The notes under the pieces were generated by a model. The model was not told the DNA's origin. It saw only the letters and a list, made by a program, of their open reading frames with translations, and ran no database searches. DNA of 45,582 bases. Source: Dehalococcoidales bacterium. Lineage in GTDB: Bacteria > Chloroflexota > Dehalococcoidia > Dehalococcoidales > UBA5627. Made by a program: the position numbers and the translations under genes. Where the stretch lies: contig JAQTUQ010000013.1 in NCBI GenBank assembly GCA_028707255.1, positions 1-45,582 of the forward strand, read 5' to 3'. Each line of letters begins with the position of its first letter. Positions within the stretch are counted from its first letter, which is position 1. Of the stretch, positions 8,181 to 16,523 are shown in pieces.

Positions 8181-9515
8181 GTGAAGACAAATTTAAAAAC
8201 AATGTGCAGTAGTAATTCATTGGACACACTCTCGGAGAGCTACAGCAGCGAAGGTGATGACGAACCACCCAGTAGCTGTGACGAATCAGAACCTCCCCAA
8301 TGCAGCCCCGCATCTAACAGGCTTAAACTTTTTGGGACGGTCCCCGATAAAGATTGGAACGATTGGAAATGGCAATTCCGCAATCGTATCACCTCGGTTG
8401 AACAGTTGGCAAGGTATGCCCCGCTATCAATAAAGAGATTTGCCGAAATAAGCGCAGTAACCAGTACTTATCCGTTAGCTATTACTCCTTATTATCTTTC
8501 ACTCATGGATTTATACAATCCGCAAGACCCGGTTGCCATGCAGGCTATTCCTTCCATCGAGGAAATAACCGTTAAAACCACCGGCGTTGAAGACCCGCTG
8601 GAAGAAAAAAGGGATTCGGTCGTGCCCGGACTGGTACACAGATACCCCGACCGGGTGCTAATGGTACTCACTGACATCTGCCCGATGCTGTGCCGTCATT
8701 GCACACGCAAACGCGAATGGAAAAACGGAGACTGGGTACGCACGCCTAACGACATAGAGGCAATGTTGAATTACATCCGCCAAAATAAAAACGTCAGAGA
8801 TGTTATTTTATCCGGCGGTGATTGCCTGACCCTTTCAACCAAGCACCTGGCAAGTGTTATTTCCAGGTTGAGGCAGATAAATCATGTTGAAATAATCCGC
8901 ATCGGCACACGCTTCCCGGTAGTTCTGCCTCAGCGTATCGACAGCGAGTTTTGTGATATGCTGTCGGAATACGGTCCGATATGGATGAATACCCATTTCA
9001 ACACTGTTAATGAGATAACCCCGGATTCGGCAGCTGCCATCGACCGCATCGTCCACGCCGGTGTTCCGGTAAATAACCAGAGTGTGCTGATGCGCGGTAT
9101 CAACGATACCGTCGAAAAACAAATGAAATTGTGCCAGGGATTGTTAAAGATAAAAGTCCGTCCCTATTACCTCTTCCAGTGCGACGAAGTGCAGGGAACC
9201 GACCATCTGCGTACGCCCATAGATACCGGCGTTAAAATAATCGAAGGTATGCGAGGCTATACTTCGGGGCTGGCGATACCCAATTTCGTAGTAGACCTGC
9301 CGCAAGGCGGCGGAAAAGTCACCCTGCAGCCCAACTACCTGCTAGCCAGGACGGAAAAAGAAGTGCTGTTCAGCAACTATCAGGGTCGTTTCTTCACCTG
9401 TCACAACCCTGCGGCAGAAAAAGAGGCTAAACCGCACCCGGAACCTGAAGTAACTGCGAAAAATCCGGCGTTTAACTTTTCAGAGGTAATGGATGCGGAT
9501 AGGGTTATCGTTTGA
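8181..9515 (+). CDS. kamA: Lysine 2,3-aminomutase-like radical SAM/PLP enzyme
   Basis: Predicted to move an amino group from C2 to C3 of an amino acid (L-lysine to beta-lysine) using a 4Fe-4S cluster, S-adenosylmethionine and PLP. The cluster motif CPMLCRHC is at residues 167-174 and the PLP lysine is in LPQGGGK (K379). The two aspartates that bind the lysine side-chain amine in clostridial lysine 2,3-aminomutase are both kept (QCDE, D335; VVDLP, D372). Glutamate 2,3-aminomutase has Lys and Asn there, so a lysine-like substrate is favoured. The first 45 residues are an unusual Ser/Asp/Glu/Pro tract with three Cys. The GTG start at 8181 has AAGGAG 14 bases upstream; an in-frame ATG at 8202 is the alternative. 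It is first of four overlapping genes, so it probably feeds the two ATP-grasp ligases and the GNAT downstream. Confidence 0.92.
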   Translation: MKTNLKTMCSSNSLDTLSESYSSEGDDEPPSSCDESEPPQCSPASNRLKLFGTVPDKDWNDWKWQFRNRITSVEQLARYAPLSIKRFAEISAVTSTYPLAITPYYLSLMDLYNPQDPVAMQAIPSIEEITVKTTGVEDPLEEKRDSVVPGLVHRYPDRVLMVLTDICPMLCRHCTRKREWKNGDWVRTPNDIEAMLNYIRQNKNVRDVILSGGDCLTLSTKHLASVISRLRQINHVEIIRIGTRFPVVLPQRIDSEFCDMLSEYGPIWMNTHFNTVNEITPDSAAAIDRIVHAGVPVNNQSVLMRGINDTVEKQMKLCQGLLKIKVRPYYLFQCDEVQGTDHLRTPIDTGVKIIEGMRGYTSGLAIPNFVVDLPQGGGKVTLQPNYLLARTEKEVLFSNYQGRFFTCHNPAAEKEAKPHPEPEVTAKNPAFNFSEVMDADRVIV

Positions 9516-10497
9516 CCTCAAACCGGATAAAGCTCCGGTTAATGAATATATAGACGACTCCATGGAGGAATACGACTCCATGGAGACCGTCGAACTTATT
9601 AAGTCCTCTATAGAAGCAAACGGACATCAGGTTGTATTGCTCGGTGGAGGACAAGCTTTTCTTGATAACATATATAAAGAAAACGTGGATTTTGTATTCA
9701 ATATCGCCGAGGGTCAAGGCAATTACCGTAGCCGCGAATCGCAGGTTCCGGCTATTTTAGAAATGCTGGATATCCCCTATTCCGGTTCGGATCCGTTATG
9801 CCTTGGAATATGCCTTGATAAAGAGCTGACAAAGAAAATGGTTGCCATGGAAGGAGTAATTACACCCAAATGGCAGCTGGTCACTGATTTCGCAGAACTG
9901 CAGTCGATAGACTGGAACGAGTTCAGATTTCCACTGATGGTTAAACCGGCGCACGAGGGCTCCAGCAAGGGTGTCAGGCTGTCTTCGGCAGCGATGGATA
10001 TGACGGAACTGGAAAGCGAAGCCAAACGGCAGTTTGAGGGGTATAATCAGGCTCTCATGGTAGAGGAATTTATAAACGGCGGTGAGGTTACCGTAGGCAT
10101 AACCGGCAATAAACCGGCGCAGGTGCTGGCGATGATGCGCATCCTACCCAGGAAAAAGACCGAACACTTCGTATATTCCATCGAGGTTAAACGCGATTAC
10201 CTGGAACTGGTAGATTATGAATGCCCGCCGAAGCTGGAGGCTCATATCGTAAAAAGACTGGAAGATGCCAGCCTCAAGATATTTAAAATACTGGGTTGCC
10301 GCGATTTTGCCCGCATCGATTTCAGACTGGATAAAGACGGAAACCCCTATTTTCTGGAAATCAATCCGCTGCCGGGGCTGGGAAACCACAGCGACCTGGT
10401 ACTAATGTCCGCTATGCTGGGGATTTCACATCAAGAACTGATAAAAAAGATACTGTCAGCAGCGGTAAAAAGGTATTCTCCATGCCTGCCTCAATAG
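9493..10497 (+). CDS. D-Ala-D-Ala ligase-like ATP-grasp enzyme (first copy)
   Basis: An ATP-grasp carboxylate-amine ligase of 334 residues in the cytoplasm. Features are an N-terminal preATP domain (MRIGLSFDLKP), the ATP-binding lysine in PLMVKPAHEGSSKGV (about residue 151), and VEEFINGGEVTVG. The metal-binding C-terminal segment FARIDFRLD..FLEINPLPGL lies at about 273-298. The glycine/serine loop (HEGSSKG) is like true Ddl. It overlaps the kamA end by 23 bases with AGAGGT as ribosome binding site, so it is translationally coupled. The next gene is a diverged second ATP-grasp, which argues against a housekeeping cell-wall Ddl role. I infer amide-bond formation on the aminomutase product. Confidence 0.88.
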   Translation: MRIGLSFDLKPDKAPVNEYIDDSMEEYDSMETVELIKSSIEANGHQVVLLGGGQAFLDNIYKENVDFVFNIAEGQGNYRSRESQVPAILEMLDIPYSGSDPLCLGICLDKELTKKMVAMEGVITPKWQLVTDFAELQSIDWNEFRFPLMVKPAHEGSSKGVRLSSAAMDMTELESEAKRQFEGYNQALMVEEFINGGEVTVGITGNKPAQVLAMMRILPRKKTEHFVYSIEVKRDYLELVDYECPPKLEAHIVKRLEDASLKIFKILGCRDFARIDFRLDKDGNPYFLEINPLPGLGNHSDLVLMSAMLGISHQELIKKILSAAVKRYSPCLPQ

Positions 10498-11489
10498 CAA
10501 TCATTTATAATCAACCGGTTGCCTGTGCATATACCGGCAGGAATGAACAGGCTGCCGAAGACGGCGTGCTGATAGAAGTAGCCGCTGTAGAGAAAGCGAT
10601 GCAATCACTGGGATACGTAACATCGAAAATGGAGCTCGCCCTGCCGCTGGAACAGGCTTTCGATAAACTATCACAGGTAAAAGCCGATATCGTTTTCAAC
10701 CTGTTCGAGGGGTTTAGCGGCTTTCCCGAAACGGAAGCCCTGATAGTAGAACAGCTTGAATCGTTTAAATTGCATTATACAGGCTCTCCGTCAGAGACAT
10801 TGAGACTGGCACTGGACAAGGCAGCCACCAAAAAGATATTACAGGAAGCAGGCATTCGCACACCCGCGTTTCAACTGCTGGATGAAGTAACCGTCAGCGA
10901 TTTCCACCTGAGTTTTCCCTGCATCGTCAAACCGAACGCCGAGGATGCCAGCCACAGCTTGAATGTAAAAAGCGTCGTTTATGATTACGATTCGTTAAAG
11001 AATATGGTCGTGGAAATAAACGGAATGTACGGGAGAAAAGCGCTGGTGGAGGAATATATCGACGGGCGCGAATTCAATATGACAGTTATGGGAAACGCCA
11101 TCCTGACACCCCTGCCGGTTTCGGAAATCCGTTTTACCCTGCCTGAAGGTATGCCCAGAATTCTCAGCTATGAAGCCAAATGGGATACCGAAAGCGTCTA
11201 TTACAAAGGGACTCAACCGCAATGTCCGGCAGAGATAGATGCGGATACAAGGCGGGACATTGTCGAGGCAGGGCTGGACGCATACGCCATCACAGGATGC
11301 TGCGACTATGCCAGGGTGGATATGAGAATGGATAAAAGCGGATGTATATATGTTTTGGAGGTCAATCCCAACCCCGATATCTCACCGGATGCCGGAGCCG
11401 CTATTCAGGCGGCGGCTGCCGGTATGAGCTATAATGAATTCATACAGAAAATCGTACAGTTGGCTATGGAGAGAAATTTTGGCTATTAA
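10482..11489 (+). CDS. D-Ala-D-Ala ligase-like ATP-grasp enzyme (second, divergent copy)
   Basis: A second ATP-grasp ligase of 335 residues, overlapping the first by 16 bases. The fold markers are present: FPCIVKPNAEDASHSLN (about 146-162), VEEYIDGREFNMTV (about 187-200) and YARVDMRMD..VLEVNPNPDI (about 276-301). The phosphate-binding loop reads EDASHS instead of EGSSxG, and the C-terminal loop is NPNPDIS rather than NPLPGL. It therefore belongs to a different subfamily from its neighbour and probably has a different acceptor. Two distinct ligases in a row suggest two sequential ligations, or two subunits. No cell-wall genes are nearby. Confidence 0.87.
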   Translation: MPASIAIIYNQPVACAYTGRNEQAAEDGVLIEVAAVEKAMQSLGYVTSKMELALPLEQAFDKLSQVKADIVFNLFEGFSGFPETEALIVEQLESFKLHYTGSPSETLRLALDKAATKKILQEAGIRTPAFQLLDEVTVSDFHLSFPCIVKPNAEDASHSLNVKSVVYDYDSLKNMVVEINGMYGRKALVEEYIDGREFNMTVMGNAILTPLPVSEIRFTLPEGMPRILSYEAKWDTESVYYKGTQPQCPAEIDADTRRDIVEAGLDAYAITGCCDYARVDMRMDKSGCIYVLEVNPNPDISPDAGAAIQAAAAGMSYNEFIQKIVQLAMERNFGY

Positions 11490-11961
11490 GATTCGGCAAC
11501 TCGAGAAAGAGGATAGACCCGCTTTGATGGAAATTCTGCAAAACACCCCCGAATTCACGGTAGACGAGGTTGTCGTAGCCGAAGAGGTTATCGACGGCTC
11601 GCTGGATAAACCGGAAACATCGGGCTATTTCTCACTGGCCGCCGAGAATGAAGACGGCGTTTTTATCGGGTTTATCAGCTACGGCCCGGTACCGATGACC
11701 CAACATGCCTGGGATATCTACTGGTTGGCGGTCAAGCGCGAATTTCAAGGGCACGGCACCGGAGCCGCTTTACTGAAAGCTGCCGAGGAAAAGATAGAGC
11801 AAGCCGGCGGCAGGATGGCATTTATCGAAACCTCCGGTAAAGAGCAATACGATAAAACGCGCCATTTCTACCTTACCAACGATTATAAGGAAATCTGCAA
11901 CATTCCAGATTTCTACGCCCCGGGCGACGCCAAGGTTATCTATCAGAAGATACTAGGGTAA
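11479..11961 (+). CDS. GNAT-family N-acetyltransferase
   Basis: A single-domain acetyl-CoA-dependent acetyltransferase of about 160 residues. Motif A is VKREFQGHGTGAALLKAAEEK (acetyl-CoA pyrophosphate loop QGHGTG), preceded by WDIYWLAV; the C-terminal part has ARHFY-like TRHFYLTNDY. An open frame exists from 11434, but the TTG at 11479 has GGAGAG five bases upstream and overlaps the preceding gene by only 11 bases. That start gives MAIKIRQLEKED, the usual start of a GNAT. As the last gene of the kamA/ATP-grasp cluster it probably N-acetylates the ligation product or the free beta-amino acid. The methanogen AblB acts on beta-lysine in a comparable way, but AblB is a larger protein. Confidence 0.88.
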   Translation: MAIKIRQLEKEDRPALMEILQNTPEFTVDEVVVAEEVIDGSLDKPETSGYFSLAAENEDGVFIGFISYGPVPMTQHAWDIYWLAVKREFQGHGTGAALLKAAEEKIEQAGGRMAFIETSGKEQYDKTRHFYLTNDYKEICNIPDFYAPGDAKVIYQKILG

Positions 11962-12392
11962 TTCAATTAAGCCTGAATTTTCAAATTAGTCCTCATTAAC
12001 CCACATAACCGCTTATATCGTTCTATCTCTGCTTACAATTGTTTTAACATTATTTTTACTCTTATTTATTTAATTAATTTAACACTTCACATACAAATCT
12101 GAGATTGGCAGCCATTATAGCATCAATAAAATGAACCTTCTTATAATAAAAATGAACTTTCTTATTAAACATACGTATATTACTAATAGAAGCATATTCA
12201 TTCAATAATGAAAGACATTTGATTTTATTCTTTAAAAATTAATACGAAAATCAAGGCATCTTATGAATGTTAATTAAGCAAAAGGAGGCTTTGATGTTTA
12301 TTAATCTGAACATTTTGTATGAAATATGGCGGTTATAAATGGCAATACTTTTTGATAATAAATAGTATAAATTCATTTAAAAGGAGAAACTT
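11962..12392. other. AT-rich intergenic region
   Basis: About 430 bases without a supported gene. It contains an imperfect tandem repeat with a 21-base period around 12128-12166 (two copies of AAAATGAACnTTCTTAT). It also has a possible 14-codon ORF at 12294-12338 behind AAAGGAGG, and a TTTTGATAA box at 12350-12358 that recurs upstream of the sigma factor gene. No confident promoter was seen. Confidence 0.5.
12294..12338 (+). CDS. Possible 14-residue leader peptide
   Basis: MFINLNILYEIWRL, with a strong AAAGGAGG six bases before the ATG, lies 54 bases ahead of the secreted protein gene. It might be a leader peptide or simply a chance frame with an accidental Shine-Dalgarno. No attenuator hairpin was seen after it. 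Confidence 0.2.
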   Translation: MFINLNILYEIWRL

Positions 12393-12986
12393 ATGAAAAT
12401 CAGTATTAGAATTATTTTTGCTATTATTCTTGCTGTTACCGGTGTGTTAGGAGCTAGTAGTAGCACTATCTTAGCATCTGGTGAAGATAGGTATAATGGA
12501 AGCGAACCACAAGCATTTAATCAGGTGCTTTGGGATGAATTTACAAAAGCCGAAGATATAGATAAATTTTTTAATGGGTTAACACCAGAAGAACAAAAAG
12601 TTTTAATTGAAATGCTCACAAATCTTAAATGTGAGACCGTCATAACTATAGAGCAATCACGTGGAGACCTAGCTGTTACCCATTCGAAATATTGGACAAA
12701 CCTTGGTGCTACTATTTACGAATATCATCTAAGAATCGACTGGAGTTGGGATGGTGAGACAATAACACAAATACGCGATCATCATTCATGGGGTGTTACA
12801 TACTGGTATTATCAATACGAACAGTTAAGTGAAAGTGAATCCGGTGGTGTTGGAGATGATTTCTTCATGAGATGGAGCCAAGGCCGTTTTTGGTTAGAAA
12901 TAGGAGGTTGGACTATCTCAACCAATATGCATGAAATTTCTATGACTGTAACAGCTAATGGCGGATGTACTAGTTATTGTAATTAA
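12393..12986 (+). CDS. Secreted aromatic-rich protein of unknown function
   Basis: A 197-residue protein with a clear Sec signal peptide (hydrophobic residues 7-27, likely cleavage after ILASG or a nearby Ala). The mature part is rich in Trp, Tyr, Ser and Thr (SKYWTNLGATIYEYH, IDWSWDG, SWGVTYWYYQYE, GRFWLEIGGWTIS), suggesting a beta-rich extracellular domain. Three Cys are present, two close together at the C-terminus (GGCTSYCN). No family is recognised. A good ribosome binding site (AAAGGAG) precedes the ATG. It lies just upstream of the ECF sigma/anti-sigma pair and shares the box TTTTGATAA with the sigma gene's upstream region, so it may be a target of that sigma factor. The gene is AT-rich. 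Confidence 0.75.
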   Translation: MKISIRIIFAIILAVTGVLGASSSTILASGEDRYNGSEPQAFNQVLWDEFTKAEDIDKFFNGLTPEEQKVLIEMLTNLKCETVITIEQSRGDLAVTHSKYWTNLGATIYEYHLRIDWSWDGETITQIRDHHSWGVTYWYYQYEQLSESESGGVGDDFFMRWSQGRFWLEIGGWTISTNMHEISMTVTANGGCTSYCN

Positions 12987-13010
12987 TAACATTACAAACA
13001 GATCTTTCTT

Positions 13011-13046
13011 TCTAGACCTCTGGTCAAATTGGACCAGAGGTCTAGA
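13011..13046. terminator. Perfect 15-bp hairpin, possible terminator
   Basis: The arms TCTAGACCTCTGGTC and GACCAGAGGTCTAGA enclose the loop AAATTG. It lies 25 bases after the stop of the secreted protein. No T-run follows on either side, so it may terminate poorly, stabilise the 3' end, or be a binding palindrome. Confidence 0.5.
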
Positions 13047-13137
13047 ATTGAAGCAGGAATTTCGCAAAGTTTTGATAACGCACTGGACTAAATTATGAAC
13101 TTTATTATTCTAATTCGCGTATAGTATAGTGTAAATA

Positions 13138-13710
13138 ATGACAAAAAAATTAGAGAAGTGGCAAATAGGGGATATGAAAGCTTTTGAAGCGCTTTTCCTT
13201 GAATTTAAAGGGCTTGTATTTAAGAATGCTATCTTTATGACCGGAAACAGGGTGGAAGCAGAAGATATACTCCAGGAAGTTTTTATTAAAGTATGGCGTT
13301 CTCGTCATGATTTTAACCCTGAAAAAGGAAAGTTTGTCACGTGGCTGTATAAGATAACTTTAAACCAATGCATAAGTAATCACCGTAAAAAACGACCAGA
13401 TTCATTATCATTGGATGACGAGTTATTAAGTTTATCTGATTCTATAAAAACAGATTTTATTGAAGAAAATTTAATTAACAAAATGGAATACGAAAAATTA
13501 ATGAGAGAGTTAAATCAGCTAGATAATAAACACAAACAGGTGTTGATTTTACGATATTTCAATGACCTCTCATATAGCGAGATAGCTGAAATACTGGAGA
13601 TCCCTTTGGGAACGGTGAAATCGCGTATTTTTATAGCTGTCAGATTACTGCGTGAACGGATGCAAATGGAAATGAAATATAACTGTGTCGATACAGGGAG
13701 AATGCTATGA
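13138..13710 (+). CDS. ECF-type RNA polymerase sigma factor
   Basis: A 190-residue group 4 sigma factor. Sigma-2 is at about residues 20-90 with the motif AEDILQEVFIKVWRSRHDF (core binding and -10 recognition). Sigma-4 is at about 127-176, with the helix-turn-helix LSYSEIAEILEIPLGTVKSRI for -35 recognition. It overlaps the downstream anti-sigma start by four bases (ATGA), so the two are coupled. No Shine-Dalgarno is seen. A TATAGT (13125-13130) seven bases before the ATG suggests leaderless transcription or an ECF-type autoregulatory promoter. The stimulus is unknown. Confidence 0.93.
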   Translation: MTKKLEKWQIGDMKAFEALFLEFKGLVFKNAIFMTGNRVEAEDILQEVFIKVWRSRHDFNPEKGKFVTWLYKITLNQCISNHRKKRPDSLSLDDELLSLSDSIKTDFIEENLINKMEYEKLMRELNQLDNKHKQVLILRYFNDLSYSEIAEILEIPLGTVKSRIFIAVRLLRERMQMEMKYNCVDTGRML

Positions 13711-14954
13711 AGTGTAACGACACAGAAAGATTAATTACAGCTTTCCTGGACGGAGAACTAACCGATAAAGAACGGTCAGAAATAATAGAACATTTATCCA
13801 CCTGTCAGCATTGCCGTGACGAGATGTCTTCTACTTCCGACTTTATCTCCTTGCTGCATAGTAGTTCGGAAATTATATTGACGGAATTCTCACCTTCCCC
13901 TGCTTCCTGGAAAACATTAAAGCAAAGGGTAATTGAAGAAGATAAAAAATCAAAACCGTGTATTGTCAATAAAATTGAGAAATTGATAAAAGTACAACCC
14001 GGCAAGACCGCGTGGTTGAACTGGAGAACTATAACCGTAGGCGCTCTGGTCTTATTATTGAGTGTTGGACTGATATTTACAGCACCATCATTTCTTAAAC
14101 AGGATTACAAAACTCTGGCAGCAAATATTTCTTTAAGCAATCCATCAGTACAGGAGATTATTAACGAACGAGGAATTGCGACAGTTAATGAACATGTAAT
14201 CGATAAGATAGATGACAGAGGGCATACATTCGTAGTTCTAATCAACGATCCTGACTATATTTTGATCTCCGAAGTAAATTTCGAAACTGAAGAAGTAGTC
14301 CAATTATATGAAATTGAATTAAATGACGATACGAAACAGACAATTATAGATATCGCCGGTACCGACCCGGCTATCAAGGATTTTCTGGAACAGGGAGCAC
14401 ATGCAAGCGAATTTGAAATATATTGGGGGTACAAATTCGATGACGTTATCGGTCAGGATGGAAATGTTCAACAACAAGGAAAACTGCATTTTACAGGATA
14501 TGTTAAATTTGAACTAGAGGAGAGAAGTTATTACTCCTATGTAAATATAACTGACGGATATATAGATAGTGCTTATACTCCGTTGGTAATATCCCCTAAT
14601 AGTATATTTACCCCGATAGCTTTCATTATGCATCTTCTCGGTATAATTATCATTATTGCATTGGCATTACAGAATAAAATATTAATGAAAATCACAGGGA
14701 CATTATCGATTATATTTGCAGTTATGGGGTTATTATGCGGATTATTTGCCGTTCAATGGGTAATGACAAACTTAATAGGGACTTTCAGTATCCCCATATT
14801 CGGCTCAATAATTGGAGCTGTAGGAATAAAAATGAATACAACCGGTAATAATAGAATTTTATCTATTTTGGGTACATCATTATGCATAATTGTATTCATC
14901 CTGGATATGATATTTTTTATGACAGGGATAATCGTTCTGGAACCAGTATTTTAG
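13707..14954 (+). CDS. Membrane anti-sigma factor with N-terminal zinc finger
   Basis: Residues 1-45 form a ZAS/zf-HC2 anti-sigma domain with the zinc signature HLSTCQHC (H-x3-C-x2-C, about residues 29-36). This should hold the ECF factor inactive in the cytoplasm. A transmembrane helix follows at about 108-128, then an extracytoplasmic domain of roughly 170 residues. At the C-terminus there are four further hydrophobic helices (about 305-412). The long C-terminus is unusual because most anti-sigma factors of this group end soon after one helix. It probably is the sensory part, with release by proteolysis or conformational change. Overlap with the sigma gene supports the pairing. Confidence 0.88.
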   Translation: MKCNDTERLITAFLDGELTDKERSEIIEHLSTCQHCRDEMSSTSDFISLLHSSSEIILTEFSPSPASWKTLKQRVIEEDKKSKPCIVNKIEKLIKVQPGKTAWLNWRTITVGALVLLLSVGLIFTAPSFLKQDYKTLAANISLSNPSVQEIINERGIATVNEHVIDKIDDRGHTFVVLINDPDYILISEVNFETEEVVQLYEIELNDDTKQTIIDIAGTDPAIKDFLEQGAHASEFEIYWGYKFDDVIGQDGNVQQQGKLHFTGYVKFELEERSYYSYVNITDGYIDSAYTPLVISPNSIFTPIAFIMHLLGIIIIIALALQNKILMKITGTLSIIFAVMGLLCGLFAVQWVMTNLIGTFSIPIFGSIIGAVGIKMNTTGNNRILSILGTSLCIIVFILDMIFFMTGIIVLEPVF

Positions 14955-15114
14955 ATATATTCATAATATAGATGCTGTAAAAAAGAATAAAATAATTCCT
15001 TATTTTACTAACCTTACTAAAGTTATTTCGTTTTAATATTAAAATGCCCTGTCGCATGTGATATGATATAGGGACGAAGGATAATTGTAATATCCGCCGA
15101 ATGGAGTATTTATT

Positions 15115-16434
15115 ATGAATTTCTGTCATATCTATAAAAAAATATGCGGAAAATTAAGTAAACTCGTTCAAAAAACACCTTTCTGGATTATTCTTCACAT
15201 TGTACTTTTCCTGGGGGTCTTCCTGCTCTGGAGCCACGTATTCTATGATTTCTACGGCCCCAGCCCCGGCGCTGTCGAAAAGAATATCGTCCTCCAAATT
15301 TTCGAGGGGCAGATACCCTATGTCGATTTCGAGTGCGAATACCCTCCTATAGCTTTACTTCTCTTTATCATTCCCGGATTATTCTTCCGCGCTCTGCCGA
15401 GCTATTACATCGCTTTCACGGTAGAGATGCTCCTCTTCGATTTACTGGCTATCTTCCTGATTATCTTTATAGCTAAACGAATTAACATATCGAAAGTCAA
15501 AGCCCTGACCGCTTATACTCTTTTAATTGCCGTTGCCGCCAGCCCGTTAGTAACCCAGCGCTACGACCTGGCGCCGGCAGTGATGGTACTGGCGGCTGTA
15601 GCTGCCTTTTTGGCCGGTAAAAACAAGACCGCCTGGGGAGTGCTGGCGCTGGGAGTAACGGCTAAGGTTTTTCCTATAGTTGTCGCCCCGGTTTTTGCCA
15701 TCTGGCTGTTAATAAAAAAGCAATATGCCCGGCTTTTTAAAGGCATCGCTGCTTTCGCAGGAGTGACACTACTGACAATTATTCCCTGGCTGATTATAGA
15801 TGCCAAGTCTCTGGGTTCGTTACTTACCTACCACATGGACAGGGGGCTGCACGCCGAAAGCACTTATGGCTCTTTTATTATTCTGGGGCAGCACTTCGGA
15901 TGGACCAGCGTGAATTGGGATTTCAGCTTCGGTTCCTTTAATATCACATCAGGGCTGGCAGACAATCTGGCGAATGCATCCTTCTATATAATGGGAGCTA
16001 TATTACTGCTGGCATATGCGCTGTTTATCTATCAACTGCGCAAAAGTGGAAAAAACAAGGACGTGAAATCTAATTCCCAAGTAGAGCAGGAGACCGTGCT
16101 TATCCGTTATGTCGCAATTTCGGTACTGGTTTTCCTGCTCTTTAACAAGGTATTTTCCGCCCAGTATATGGCATGGTTTTGCCCGCTGATACCGCTTTTA
16201 AACATTCGCTATCAAAATCTCATCGTTGCGCTGCTGCTGATTGCCGGGGTATTTACGATATATATCTACCCTTTCAACTATATAGAGTTCGAGTATTATG
16301 AAAATCTTCCGGTACTGATAATGGCAAACCGCAATATTCTCTTGATCATTGTATTTGTACTCGTTTTTATCGGTAGAAAACCACAGGGAAAGAATGCTCA
16401 AACATACAATATAAATAATATGATTCGGACTTAG
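15115..16434 (+). CDS. GT87-like polyprenyl-phosphate-dependent membrane glycosyltransferase
   Basis: A 439-residue GT-C type protein with about 10-11 transmembrane helices. The first extracytoplasmic loop, after helix 1, carries acidic residues and the motif YVDFECEYPPIALLLF (about residues 70-85), as found in DUF2029/GT87 mannosyltransferases. The repeated loop hydrophobic segments and a VFSAQYMAWFCPLIPLL stretch near residue 345 support this. It would transfer a sugar from a lipid-phosphate donor on the outer membrane face. A GGAG lies 10 bases before the ATG. The next gene, a sugar nucleotidyltransferase, is consistent with a glycan role. Confidence 0.8.
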   Translation: MNFCHIYKKICGKLSKLVQKTPFWIILHIVLFLGVFLLWSHVFYDFYGPSPGAVEKNIVLQIFEGQIPYVDFECEYPPIALLLFIIPGLFFRALPSYYIAFTVEMLLFDLLAIFLIIFIAKRINISKVKALTAYTLLIAVAASPLVTQRYDLAPAVMVLAAVAAFLAGKNKTAWGVLALGVTAKVFPIVVAPVFAIWLLIKKQYARLFKGIAAFAGVTLLTIIPWLIIDAKSLGSLLTYHMDRGLHAESTYGSFIILGQHFGWTSVNWDFSFGSFNITSGLADNLANASFYIMGAILLLAYALFIYQLRKSGKNKDVKSNSQVEQETVLIRYVAISVLVFLLFNKVFSAQYMAWFCPLIPLLNIRYQNLIVALLLIAGVFTIYIYPFNYIEFEYYENLPVLIMANRNILLIIVFVLVFIGRKPQGKNAQTYNINNMIRT

Positions 16435-16523
16435 AGCAATGTTTTTCGTTATTAAAATATATTTGCCGTCATAACTATACTGTGATAAATTAAATCAAGA
16501 CCGAAATTAATTGTTAGCTAAAT

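Noticed and set aside
10482-11489. Second ATP-grasp protein as the cell-wall D-Ala-D-Ala ligase
   Set aside because: It lacks the EGSSxG loop and NPLPGL motif, and sits in an overlapping operon with an aminomutase and a GNAT.
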